Shown: positions 46,995 through 59,809 of the stretch, piece by piece
How positions within the stretch are numbered: position 1 is the first letter of the stretch
How the letters are laid out: the number at the start of each line of letters is the position of its first letter
NCBI RefSeq assembly: GCF_050948175.1
Contig: NW_027490390.1
Coordinates: forward strand, 186,001 to 250,000
From: Xylocopa sonorina
Taxonomy: Eukaryota; Arthropoda; Insecta; Hymenoptera; Apidae
Direction: 5' to 3'
DNA: 64,000 nucleotides
Made by a program: the position numbers and the translations under genes
The notes under the pieces: generated by a model
What the model saw: only the letters and a program-made list of their open reading frames with translations
What the model was told of the DNA's origin: nothing
The model's database searches: none

Positions 46995-49900
46995 TACCTC
47001 CATTGCTTCGATACGTGGACAACAGGAAACGCATTTCCTAGAATGGAAGTGTGCAATTTACATTCTTCTGAAGTGTACACGACGTATACATAACACTTCG
47101 CAATGAACATATCTTATCATGCAACATAGAAATGAGATGCGATATCGCGTTTTAAGAAGCATTAGAACACTAATGCTCCGATATGTAGACATCTGGAAAC
47201 GCATTTCCTAGCAAGGAAGTGTGTCATTCACATTCTTTTGAAGTGTAGACGAGGCATACATAACACTTCGCAATGAATATGATATCTTTTCATGAAAAAT
47301 AGAATTGAGATGCGATATCGCGATTTAAGAAGCACGAGAACTCTATTGCTTTGATAGGTAGACATATGCAAACGCTATTTAATAGGAAGGAAGTGCCGCA
47401 TTTACATTCTTTTGAAGTGAATACGAGGAATACACATCATTCCACAATGAATATTATACCTTATCACGAAACATAGAAGTGACATGCGATGTCGCGGTAC
47501 AAGAAGCACTAGAACACTATTGCTACGATACGTAGACATCTGCAAACGTTATTTCCTAACAAGGAAGTGTCGCATTTGCATTCTTTTGAAGTGTATGCGA
47601 GGTATACATGACACTTCGCAATGATTATTATATCTTATCATGAAACATAGAAATGGGATGCGATATCGCTATTAAATAAGCATTAGAACTCTATTGCTTC
47701 GATACGTAGATATCTGGAAACGTAATTTCCTAGGAAGGAAGTGTCGATTTACATCCCTTTGAAGTATAGACGAGGTATACATGACACATCGCAATGAATA
47801 TTATATCTTGTCACGAAACATAGAAATGGGATGCGATATCGCGATATTAGAAGCATTACAACTCTACTGCTACGATACGTAGACATCTGCAGACGCTATC
47901 TAATAGCAAGAATGTGTCGCACTAACATTCTTTTGAAATGAATACGAGGTATACATAACACTCCACAATGAATGTTATCTCTTATCACGAAACATAGAAA
48001 TGAGATGCGATATCTCGTTTTAAGAAGCATTACAACTCATTTCTACGATACGTAGACATCTGCAAACGTTATTTCCTAACAAGGAAGTGTCGCATTTGCA
48101 TTCTTTTGAAGTGTATGCGAGGTATACATGACACTTCGCAATGATTATTATATCTTATCATGAAACATAGAAGTGGGATGCGATATCGCTATTAAATAAG
48201 CATTAGAACTCTATTGCTTCGATACGTAGATATCTGGAAACGTAATTTCCTAGGAAGGAAGTGTCGATTTACATCCCTTTGAAGTATAGACGAGGTATAC
48301 ATGACACATCGCAATGAATATTATATCTTGTCACGAAACATAGAAATGGGATGCGATATCGCGATATTAGAAGCATTACAACTCTACTGCTACGATACGT
48401 AGACATCTGCAGACGCTATCTAATAGCAAGAATGTGTCGCACTAACATTCTTTTGAAATGAATACGAGGTATACATAACACTCCACAATGAATGTTATCT
48501 CTTATCACGAAACATAGAAATGAGATGCGATATCTCGTTTTAAGAAGCATTACAACTCATTTCTACGATACGTAGACATCTGCAAACGCTGTTTCCTAGC
48601 AAGGAAGTGACGCCGTTACTTTCTTTTGAAGTGAATCCGAGGTATACATGACACTTCGCAATGAAAATTATATCTTATCATGAAACATAGAAATGAGATA
48701 CGACATAGCGATGTAAGAAGCATTAGAACTCTATTGCTTCGATATGTAGAAGTCTGGAAGCGCTATTTCCTAGCAAGGAAGTGTCGCATTTACATCCTTT
48801 TGAAGTGAATACGAAGTATACATAACACTTCGCAATGAATATTATTTCTTATCATGAAGCATAGAAATGAGATGCGACATCTCGTTTTAAGAAGCATTAG
48901 AACTCTATTGCTACGATACGTAGACATCTGCAAACGCTATTTCCTAGCATGGAAGTTTCGCAATTACATTCATGTGATGTGAATACGAGATATACATGAC
49001 ACTTCGCAATGAACATTATATCTTATCATGAAACATAGAAGTGGGACGCGATATCGCGTTTTAAGAATCATTAGAACTCTATCGTTTCGGCACATAGTCA
49101 TCTGGAAACGCTATTTCCGAGCAAGGAAGTGTCGCATTTACATCCTTTTGAAGTGAATACGCGGTATACATGACACTTCGCAATGAATATTATATCTGAT
49201 CATGAAACATAGAAATGAGATGCGACATCGCGTTTTGAGATGAATTAGAACACTATTGCTACGATATGTAGACATCAGCAAACGCTATTTCCTAGCTTTG
49301 AAGTTTCGCATTTACATTCTTTTGAAGTGAATACGAGGTATACATAACACTCCACCATGAATATTATATCTTATCACGAAACATCGAAATGAAATGCGAT
49401 GTCTGGTTTTAAGTAGCATTAGAACTCTATTGCTACGATACGTAGACATCTGCAAGCGCTATTTCCTAGCAAGGAAGTGTCGCATTATCATTCTTTTGAA
49501 GTGAATACGAGATATACATGACACTTCGCAATGAATATTACACCATATCACGAAACATAGAAATGAGTTGCGATATCGTGATTTAAGAACCACTAGAACT
49601 CCATTGCTACGATACGTAGACATCTGCAAACGCTATATCCTAGCAAGGGAGTGTCGCATTTACATTCTTTTGAAGTGAATACGAGGTATACATAACACTC
49701 CACAATGAATATTACATCTTATTACGAAACATAGAAATGAAATGCGACATCTCGTTTTAAAAAGTATAAGTACTCTATTGCTGCGATACGCAGACGTCTG
49801 GAAACAATATTTCCTAGCAAGGAAGTGTCACATTTACATTCTAGTGAAGTAAAATCGACGTTTACATGACACTTCGCTATGAATATTATATCTTATCGTG

Positions 49901-51774
49901 AAACATAGAAGTGAGATGCGATATCGCGTTTCAAGAAGCATTAGAACTCTATTGCTACGATACGTAGACATCTACAAACGCTATTTCCTAGCATGGAAGT
50001 GTCGCATTTACATTCTTGTGAAGTGAAATCGAGGTATACATGACACTTCGCAATGAATATTATATCTTATCATGAAACATAGAAGGGAGATGCGATATCG
50101 CGTTTTAAGAAGCATTAGAACTCTATTGCTACGATACGTAGACATCTGCAAACAATATTTCCCAGCAAGGAAGTGTCGCACTTACATCCTTTTGTAGTGA
50201 ATACGAGGTATACATAACACTCCACAACGTATATTACACCTTATTACGAAACATAGAAATGAAATGCGACATCTCGTTTTAAGAAGTATAAGTACTCTAT
50301 TGCTGCGATACGCAGACATCTGCAAACTCTATTTCCTAGCATGGAAGTGTCGCACTTACATTCTTTTGAAGTGAATACGAGATATACATGACACTTCGCA
50401 ATGAGTATTATATCTTATCATGAAACATAGGAATGAGATGCGAAATCAAGTTTTGAGAAGCATTAGAGCTCTATCGCTACGATACGTAGACATCTGCAAA
50501 CGCTATTTCCTTGCACGGAAGTGTCGCACTTACATCCTTTTGGAGTGAATACGAGATATACATGACACATCGGAATGAATATTATATCTTATCATGAAAC
50601 ATAGGAATGAGTTGCAATATCGCGTTTTGACAAGCATTAGAACAGGATTGCTTCTATACGTAGACATCTGCAAGCGCTACTTCCTAGCAAGGAAGTGCCG
50701 CTTTTACATTCTTGTGATGTGAGTACGAGGTATACATGACACTTCGCAATGAATATTATATCTTATCATGAAACATTGAAGGGAGATGCGATATCGCGTT
50801 TTAAGAAGCATTAGAACTCTATTGCTACGATACGTAGACATCTGCAAACAATAACTCCTAGCAAGGAAGTGTCGCACTTACATCATTTTGAAGTGAATAC
50901 GAGGTTTACATAACACTCCCTAACGTATATTACACCTTATTACGAAACATAGATATGAAATGCGACATCTCGTTTTAAGAAGTATAAGTACTCTATTGCT
51001 GCGATACGTAGACATCTGCAAACAATATTTCCTAGCAAGAAAGTGTCGCATTTACATTCTTTTGAAGTGAATACGAGGTATACATGACACTTCGCAATGA
51101 ATATTAAACCTTATCACGAAACATAGAAATGAGATGCGATATCGCGTTTTGAGAAGCATTGGAGCTCTATTGCTACGATACGTAGACATCAGCAAACAAT
51201 ATTTCCTAGCAGGAAAGTGTCGCATTTACATTCTTTTGAAGTGAATACGAGGTATACATGACACTTCGCAATGAATATTTTATCTTATGATGAAACATAG
51301 AAGTGAGATGCGCTATCGCGTTTTAAGAAGCACTAGAAATCTATTGCTACGATACGTAGACATCTGCAAACGCTATTTCCTAGCAAGGAAGTGTCGCATT
51401 TACATTCTTTTGAAGTGAATTCGAGGTATACATAACACTCCATAATGAATATTACATCTTATTATGAAACATAGAAGTGAGATGCGATATCGCGTTTTCA
51501 GAAGCATTAGAACTCTATTGCTACGATACGTAGACATCTGCAAACGCTATTTCCTAGCAAGAAAGTGTCGCATTTACATTCCATTGAAGTGAATACGAGG
51601 TATGCTTGACACTTCGCAATGAGTATTATATCTTATAATGAAACATAGGAATGAGATGCGATATCGCGTTTTAAGAAGCATTAGAACTCTACTGCTACGA
51701 TACGTAGACATATGCAAACGCTATTTCCTAGCATGGAAGTATCGCAGTTACATTCTTTTGAAGTGAATACGAGG
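46995..51774 (+). repeat. Satellite A array, forward, between palindrome axis and LTR
   Basis: About 27.5 monomers. The first one is the tgtgcaatttacattc variant shared with 55,910. It contains a tandem trimer duplication (47,522-48,588) and low internal divergence at 49-51.7 kb. The last monomer is broken at gaatacgaggtg by the LTR-like element. Confidence 0.93.
47522..48588 (+). repeat. Tandem duplication of a 3-monomer (520-bp) satellite block
   Basis: Landmarks repeat at exact offset 520: tgcaaacgttatttcctaac at 47,541 and 48,061, tgaaacatag at 47,641 and 48,161, and the unusual gctattaaataagcat and aatgttatctcttatcac once in each. The two copies differ at about one noticed base. Confidence 0.93.
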
Positions 51775-53282
51775 TGTCACGTCCGGCGAAACTATTTTCC
51801 GTTGCTCCGGAGGCTTTACGACACGAGCCTATTTTTCGGTAATTCGGTCCGCGGGAACGCGTTAAGACCGCGTCCGACAATTTCGGCTGACGCGATACTA
51901 GCGAAAACACTCGCGATAATAAGGGAATGACCCTACCTTTCGATGACTTCTCTCTCGATTTGTACGTAGAAACGGCGTGGAAGATCGTTCGCTGGGATCG
52001 TAGCGGATTTCGTTCTGCTGGCTGCTACGGAAATCTCGATCAGTCGCCAGCGAAGAGGAGGACGGCGGTCGGAATTCAGCGATGATGCTGAATGTGGAAG
52101 AATAGGCGTGATGCGTCGTGGTGTCTGGATCGGAAGCGTCGACGGTCGCTTCGGAAAGCGGCGTCTGGGCTGGTGCGAAGGCAGGTCGCTGGTATACGAG
52201 GACTCTCGCAACGCCCTCCAAATATTCACTCACAAGTGATCGTATGAAGTTCTTCCTACTCGCACGTCGCGTTCTCCGCAAACCGGAAGCACGATTCGTT
52301 CACCAGGTTTTTCTGTACTTTGGACTAAGATCTGAAGGATAGGCGGCGGTCTCAACGTCACAAAGCCGATTTCTATACTCCTTCAATTTGATGAAGAGCA
52401 ACCCCTGTTGTATGGAAGAACCCGTGGAAGAATTCGTAGTTAAATGTAATGCTAAAAGTAGAACTAGTATTGTAAACACTTGATAAAATTAATGGATGTG
52501 GAGATAGTAGACTTGGTAAAAGAACTTGTACTTGGATATAGTAAAAGTAAAAATAAAATATATTCTAGGTTTAAAATATACAAGAACTGGAATTACTCTA
52601 AGACTAAGACTAAGTTAAAATGGAAATAGAAATACGATGCCTGAACCCCACATTGAGGTGGCTAACGATCTAGAGCTAGAGGTTTCGACTCCTCGCCAGG
52701 AGATCTCGAGTCAGAGTGTGTGCTCTGGAGACGCGTCTCTGACCTCCTCGGTTCGCAGGGCGCTACGGTCGCGGAGGCTCGTGTTAGGGAGATCGCGGTC
52801 CCGCGAGTGGGGGACTCGCGGCTCGTGGTGGGGCTAATGGCGTATGCCGCTGGGCGAACGCATCTTACTTAGTGTAACTTAGATCTAGGAATTCTTATAT
52901 ATGCGACATGATATGGTATGTATGTCCTAGCTTAGAAGTAATATATAGGTTCTAGCAGATCCTGTTCCCCGAATTGGAAAAGGCCCCATTCAGGTGAAGG
53001 GCTGCGGCTACGTCTTCCTGCAGGACGGAATCCTCGGTGCGAGGGAGATAGGGCTGCCCGTCCTTGGTGCGGGCGAGACAGGTATACTCGGTGGTGCGAG
53101 TCAGACACTGGTGCCCGGTACGAGCGAGGCAGGTATACTCGGCGGTGCGAGTGAGGCAGCGGAACTCGGTGTGAGTGAGCGCGTGCAGGTATGCGAGCGC
53201 GAACACTTCCAGTTGCTGCTTCTGCAGGCGAGTTAGGCTGGCTGCATGCGTCCAGGGGTTGATGCTGGGGGGTGCGAGGTGG
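51775..53282 (+). mobile_element. TGTCACG LTR-like element, copy 1, at an orientation flip
   Basis: It begins tgtcacgtccggcgaaact. There are three zones: GC-balanced (51,775-52,400), A-rich (52,400-52,640), then GC-rich (52,640-53,282) with a set of ~27-bp repeats (ggtatactcggtggtgcgag type, about 53,025-53,190). There is no coding sequence for Gag or Pol. The final ~60 bp seen in other copies, ending gacgtcac, are missing. Satellite to its left is forward and to its right reverse, and the interrupted monomer does not resume. It is best read as a long solo LTR, truncated on the right. Overlapping frames on both strands are not credible genes. Confidence 0.75.
53025..53195 (+). repeat. GC-rich ~27-bp minisatellite inside LTR copy 1
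   Basis: Five to six units of the form ggtatactcggyggtgcgag followed by y-gaggca. The same repeats occur at 59,565-59,730, at 16,300-16,480 (decayed) and at 36,370-36,520 (minus), so the block is part of the element. Confidence 0.8.
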
Positions 53283-55905
53283 TTCCTATCTAGGAAATTA
53301 CGTTCCCAGATATCTCTGTATCGAAGCTATAGAGTACTAATGCCCCTGAAAACGCCATATCGCATCTCATTTCTATGTTTCGTGATAAGATATAATATTC
53401 ATTGTTGAGTGTTATCTATACCTCGCATTCACTTCAAATGAATGTAAATGCGAAACTTCCTTGCTAGGAAATAGCGTCTGTAGATGTATCGTCTATGCAT
53501 CGTAGAAATAGACTTCTAAAGCTTCTTAAAACGCGATATCGCATCTCATTTCTGTGTTTCATAATAAGATATAATATTCATTGCGAAGTGTCATGTATAA
53601 TTCGTATTCACTTCAAATGAATGTAACTGCGACACATCCTTGCTAGGAAGTAGCGTTGGCGGATGTCTAAGTATCGAAGCAATAGTGTAATAATGCTCCT
53701 TAAAACGAGATATCGCATCTCATTTCTATGTTTCATGATAAGATATAATATTCAGTGCGAATTGTTATGTATACCTCGTCTACACTTCACAAGAATATAA
53801 ATGCCACAGTTCCTTCCTAGGAAATGGCGTTTCCAGATGTCTACGTATCGAAGCAATAGAGCACTAATGCTTCTTTAAACGCGATATCGCATCTCATTTC
53901 TATGTCCCATGATAAGACCGAATATTCATTGCGAAGTGTTACGTATATCTCGCCCACATTTCAAAAAATTGTAAATGCCACACTTCCTTGCTAGGAAATA
54001 GCTCATTCAGATGTCTACGTATCGCAGCAATCGAGTTCTAATGCTACTTAAATCGCGATACCGCATCCCATTTAGATGTTTCGTGATAAGATATAATATT
54101 CATAGCGAAGTGTCATGTATAACTCCTACTCACTCCAAACGAATGTAAATGCGACACTTCCTTGCTAGGAAATAGCGTCTGCAGATGTCTACGCATCGAT
54201 GCAATAGAGTTCTAATGCTTCTTAAATCTCGATATCACATCTCATTTATATTTTTCGTGATAAGTTATAATATTCATTCCGAAGTGACATGTATACCTCG
54301 AATTCACTTCAAAAGAATGTAAATGCGACACATCCATACAAGGAAATAGCGCTTGCAGATATCTCCGCATCGAGGCAATAGGGCTCTAATGCTTCTTAAA
54401 ACGCGATATCGCATCTCATTTCTATGTTTCGTGATAAGATATAATATTCATTGCGAAGTGTCATGTACACCTCGTATTCAATTCAAAAGAAAGTAAATGC
54501 GACTATTGCTTGCTAGGAATTAGCGTTTGCAGATATCTATGTATCGTAGCAATAGAGTTCTAAGGCTTCTTATATCGCGATATCGCATCTCATTTCCATC
54601 TTTCGTGATAAGTTATAATATACATTGCGAAGTGTCACGTATACCTCGAATTCACAACAAAAGAATGTAAATGCGATTATTGCTTGCTAGGAAATAGCGT
54701 TTGCAGATGTCTACGTATCGTAGCAATAGAGTACTAATGCTTCTCAATACGCGATATCGCATTTCACTTCTATGTTTCATGATAATATATAATATTCATT
54801 GCGAAGTGTCATGTATACCTCGTATTCTCTCCAAACGAATGTAAATGCGACACTTCCTAGCTAGGAAATAGCGTATTCTGATGTCTACGTATCGTAGCAA
54901 AAGGGTTCTAATGATACTTATATCGCGATATCGCATCTCATTCCTATGTTACATGATAAGATATAATGTTCATTGCGAAGTGTCATGTATACCTCGTATT
55001 CACTTCAAAAGAATGTAAGTGCGACATTTCCTTGCTAGGAAATAGCGTTTGCAGATGTCTACATATCGTAGCAATAGAGTTCTCATGCTTCTCAATACGC
55101 GATATCGCATCTCATTTCTATGTTTCATGATAAGATATAATATCCATTCCGAAGTGTAACGTATACCTCGTATTCACATCTAAAGAATGTAAATGCAAAT
55201 CTTCCTTCCTGGGAAATAACGTTTCCAGATGTCTACGTATTGTAGCAATAGAGTTCTAACGCTTCATAAAACGCGATATCGCATCTCATTTCTGTGTTTC
55301 ATGATAAGATGTAATATTCATTGTGGATTGTTATGTATACCTCGTATTCACTACAAAAGAATGTAAATGCGACTCTTCCTTGCTAGGAAATAGCGTTTCC
55401 AGATGTCTGCGTATCGAATCAATAGAGTTCTAATCCTTCTAAAAACGAGGTATCGCATCTCAATTCTGTTTCGTGATAATATACAATATTCATTGCGAAG
55501 TGTCACGTATACCTCGTTTTCTCTTCAAATGAATGAAAATGCGAAACTTCCTTGCTGGGATATAACGTTTGCAGATGTCTAGGTATCGAAGCAATAGACT
55601 TCTAATTCTTCTTAAAACGCGATATCGCATCTCACTCCTATGTTTCATGATAAGATATAATATTCATTGCGAAGTCTCACTTATACCTCGCATACACTTC
55701 AAATGAATGTAAATGCGACACTTCCTTGCTAGGAAGTAGCGTTTGGAGATGTCTACGTATCGTAGCAATAGATTTCTAATGATTCTTAATACGCGATATC
55801 GCACCTCACTTCTATGTTTCATGATAAGATATAATATTGCGAAGTATTATGTATACTTCGTCTATACTCCGAATGAAAGTAAATGCCACACTTCCTTGTT
55901 CGGAA
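53283..55905 (-). repeat. Satellite A array, reverse
   Basis: About 15 monomers, starting mid-monomer (ttcctatctaggaaatta) directly against the LTR-like element and ending at the palindrome axis near 55,908. Confidence 0.93.
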
Positions 55906-55909
55906 ATAT

Positions 55910-58258
55910 TCCGCCATTGCTTCGATACGTGGACAACAGGAAACGCATTTCCTAGGGTGGAAGTGTGCAATTTACATTCTATTGAAGTGTACACGACATA
56001 TACATAACACTTCGCAATGAACATTATATCTTATCATGAAACATAGCAATGAGACGCTGTATCGCGTTTTAAGAAGCATTAGAACTGCATTGCTTCGATA
56101 CGTAGAAATCTGTAAACGCATTTCCTAGCAGAGAAGTGTGGCATTTATATTCTTTTGAAGTGTAGTCAAGGTATACGTAACACTACGAAATTAATATTAT
56201 ATCTTATCATGAAACATAAAACTGAGATGCGTTATCGCGCTTTAAGAAGCATTAGAACTCTATTGCTTCGATACATGGACTCCAGGAAACGCATTTCCTA
56301 GCAACGAAGTCTGGCATTTATATTCTTTTGATGTGTAGACGAGATATACATAACACTTCGCAATGACTATTATATCTTATCATAAAACATAGAAATGAGA
56401 TGCGATATCGTGTTCCAAGAAGCATTAGAACTCTATTGCTTCGGTACGTAGACATCTGCAAACGCTATTTCCTAGCACGGAAGTGTCGCACTTACATACT
56501 TTTGAAGTGAATACGAGGTATACATAACACTCCACAATGAATATTATATCTTATCAACAAACATAGAAATGCGATGCGATATCGCGTTTTAAGAAGCGTT
56601 AGAACTCTAATGCTACGATACGTAGACATCTGCAAACGCTATTTCCTAGCATGGAAGTTTCGCATTTACATTCTTTTGAAGTGAGGACGAGACATACATG
56701 ACACTTCGCAATGAATATTATATCTTATCATGAAGCATAGAAATGAGAAGCGATATCGCGATTTGAAAAGCATTGGAACACTATTGCTTCGATACGTAGA
56801 CATCTGCAAGCGCTACTTCCTAGCATGGAAGTGTCGCATTTACATTCTTTTGAAGTGAATACGAGGTATACATAACACTCCATAATGAGTAATATATCTT
56901 ATCATGAAACATAGAAGTGAGATGTGATATCGCGTTTTAAGAATCATTAAATCTCTATTGTTTCGACACGTAGTTATCTGCAAACGCTATTTCCTAGCAA
57001 GGAAGTGTCGCATTTACATCCTTTTGGAGTGAATACGAGGTATACATGACACTTCGCAATGAATATTATATCTGATCATGAAACCTAGAAATGAGATGCG
57101 ACATCGCGTTTTGAGAAGCATTAGAACCCCATTGCTAATATACGTAGACATCTGCAAACTCTATTTCCTAGCAAGGAAATGTCGCACTTACATTCCATTG
57201 AAGTGAATACGAGGTATACATAACACTCCACAATGAATATTATATCTTATCACGAAACATAGAAATGAAATGCGACATCTCGTTTTAAGAAGCGTTAGAA
57301 CTCTACTGCTACGATACGTAGACATCTGCAAACGCTATTTCCTAGCATGGAAGTGTCGCATTTACATTGTTTTGAAGTGAATACGAGGTATACATGACAC
57401 TTCGCAATGAATATTATATCTTATCGTGGAACGTAGAAATGTGATGTGACATGTCGTTTTAAGTAGAATTGGAACTCTATTGCTACGATACGTAGACATC
57501 TGCAAACGCTATTTCCTAGCATGGAAGTTTCTCATTTACATTCTTTTGAAGTGAGGACGAGACATACATGACACTTCGCAATGAATATTATATCTTATCA
57601 TGAAACATAGAAATGAGAAGCGATATCGCGATTTGAAAAGCATTGGAACACTATTGCTTCGATACGTAGACATCTGCAAGCGCTACTTCCTGGCAAGGAA
57701 GTGCCGCTTTTACATTCTTTAGAAGTGAATACGTGATATACATGACACTTTGCAATGAATATTATATCTTATCATGAAACATAGAAAAGGGATGCGATAT
57801 CGCTATTTAAGAAGCATTAGAACTCTATTGCTTCGATACGTAGACATCTGGAAACGCTATTTCCTAGAAAGGAAGTGGCGCATTTACATTCTTTTGAAGT
57901 GAATACGAGATATACATGACACTTTCCAATGAGAATTATATCTTATAATGAAACATAGGAATTAGATGCGTTATCGCGTTTTGAGAAGCATTAGAAGTCC
58001 ATTGCTACGATACGTAGACATCTGCAAACGCTATTTCCTAGCATGGAAGTGACGCATTTACATTCGTTTGAAGTGAATACGAGGTACACATTACACTTCG
58101 CAATTAATATTATATCTTATCATGAAGCATAGAAATGAGATGCGATATCGCGATTTAAGAAGCATTAGAACTCTATTACTTCGATACGTAGACATCTGGA
58201 AACGCTATTTCCTAGCAAGGAAGTGTCGCAGTTACATTCTTTTGAAGTGAATACGAGG
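55910..58258 (+). repeat. Satellite A array, forward, second palindrome unit
   Basis: About 13.5 monomers from the axis to LTR copy 2. The first monomer matches that at 46,995 (cattgcttcgatacgtggac, ggaagtgtgcaatttacatt). A 5-monomer period is visible: gtgaggacgagacatacatg occurs at 56,681 and 57,551 (offset 870). It is 14 monomers shorter than the corresponding block at 46,995-51,774. Confidence 0.93.
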
Positions 58259-59809
58259 TGTCACGTCCGGCGAAACTATTTTCCGTTGCTCCGTAGGCTT
58301 TACGACACGAGCCTATTTTTCGGTAATTCGGTCCGCGGGTACGCGTTAAGACCGGGACCGACAATTTCGGCTGACGCGACACTAGCGAAAGCACTCGCGA
58401 TAACAAGGGAATGACCCTACCTTTCGATGACTTCTCTCTCGATTTGTACGTAGAAACGGCGTGGAGGATCGTTCGCTGGGATCGTAGCGGATTTCATTCT
58501 GTTGGCTGCTACGGAAATCTCGATCAGTCGCCAGCGAAGAGAAGGACGGCGGTCGGTATTCAGCGATGATGCTGAATGTGGCAGAATCAGCGTGATGCGT
58601 CGTGGTGTCTGGATCGGAAGCGTCGACGGTCGCTTCGGAAAGCGGCGTATGGGCTGGTGCGAAGGCAGGTCGCTGGTATACGGGGAATCTCGGAACGCCC
58701 TCCAAATATTCACGCACAAGTGATCGTATGAAGTTCTTCCTACTCGCACGTCGCGTTCTTCGCAAACCGGAAGCACGATTCGTTCACCAGGTTTTTCTGT
58801 ACTTTGGACTAAGATCTGAAGGATAGGCGGCGGTCTCAACGTCACAAAGCCGATTTCTATACTCCTTCAATTTGATGAAGAGCAACCCCTGTTGTATGGA
58901 AGAACCCGTGGAAGAATTCGTAGTTAAATGTAATGCTAAAAGTAGAACTAGTATTGTAAACACTTGATAAAATTAATGGATGTGGAGATAGTAGACTTGG
59001 TAAAAGAACTTGTACTTGGATATAGTAAAAGTAAAAATAAAATATATTCTAGGTTTAAAATATACAAGAACTGGAATTACTCTAAGACTAAGACTAAGTT
59101 AAAATGGAAATAGAAATACGATGCCTGAACCCCACATTGAGGTGGCTAACGATCTAGAGCTAGAGGTTTCGACTCCTCGCCAGGAGATCTCGAGTCAGAG
59201 TGTGTGCTCTGGAGACGCGTCTCTGACCTCCTCGGTTCGCGGGGCGCTACGGTCGCGGAGGCTCGTGGTAGGGAGATGGCGGTCCCGCGAGTGGGGGACT
59301 AGCGTCTCGAGGCGGAGAGCGCGCGGTCCAGCGAGTGGGGACTCGCGGCTCGTGGCGGGGCTAGCGGCGTATGCCGCTGGCCGGACGCATCTTACTTAGT
59401 GTAACTTAGATCTAGGAATTCTTATATATGCGTCATGATATGGTATGTACGTCCTAGCTTAGAAGTAATATATAGGCTCTAGCAGATCCTGTTCACGGAA
59501 TTGGAAAAGGCCCCATTCAGGTGATGGGCTGCGGCTACGTCTTCCTGCAGGACAGAATCCTCGGTGCGAGGGAGATAGGGCTGCACGTCTTTGGTGCGGG
59601 CGAGACAGGTATACTCGGTGGTGCGAGTGAGACACAGGTGCCCGGTACGAGCGAGACAGGCATACTCGGCGGTGCGAGTGAGGCAGCGGAACTCTGTGTG
59701 AGTGAGCGCGTGCAGGTATGCGCGCGAGAACACTTCCAGTTGCTGGTTCTGCAGGCGAGTTTGGCTGGTTGCATGCGTCAAGGGTTTGATGCTGGGGGGT
59801 GCGAGGAGG
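58259..59809 (+). mobile_element. TGTCACG LTR-like element, copy 2
   Basis: Near-identical to 51,775-53,282 at offset 6,484. It ends at the same truncated point and is again followed by reverse satellite. The main difference is ~54 bp present here (about 59,290-59,345, between two gcgagtggggact-type direct repeats) and absent from copy 1. The shared truncated end and shared flanks show that element plus flanks were duplicated together, not inserted twice. Confidence 0.85.
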
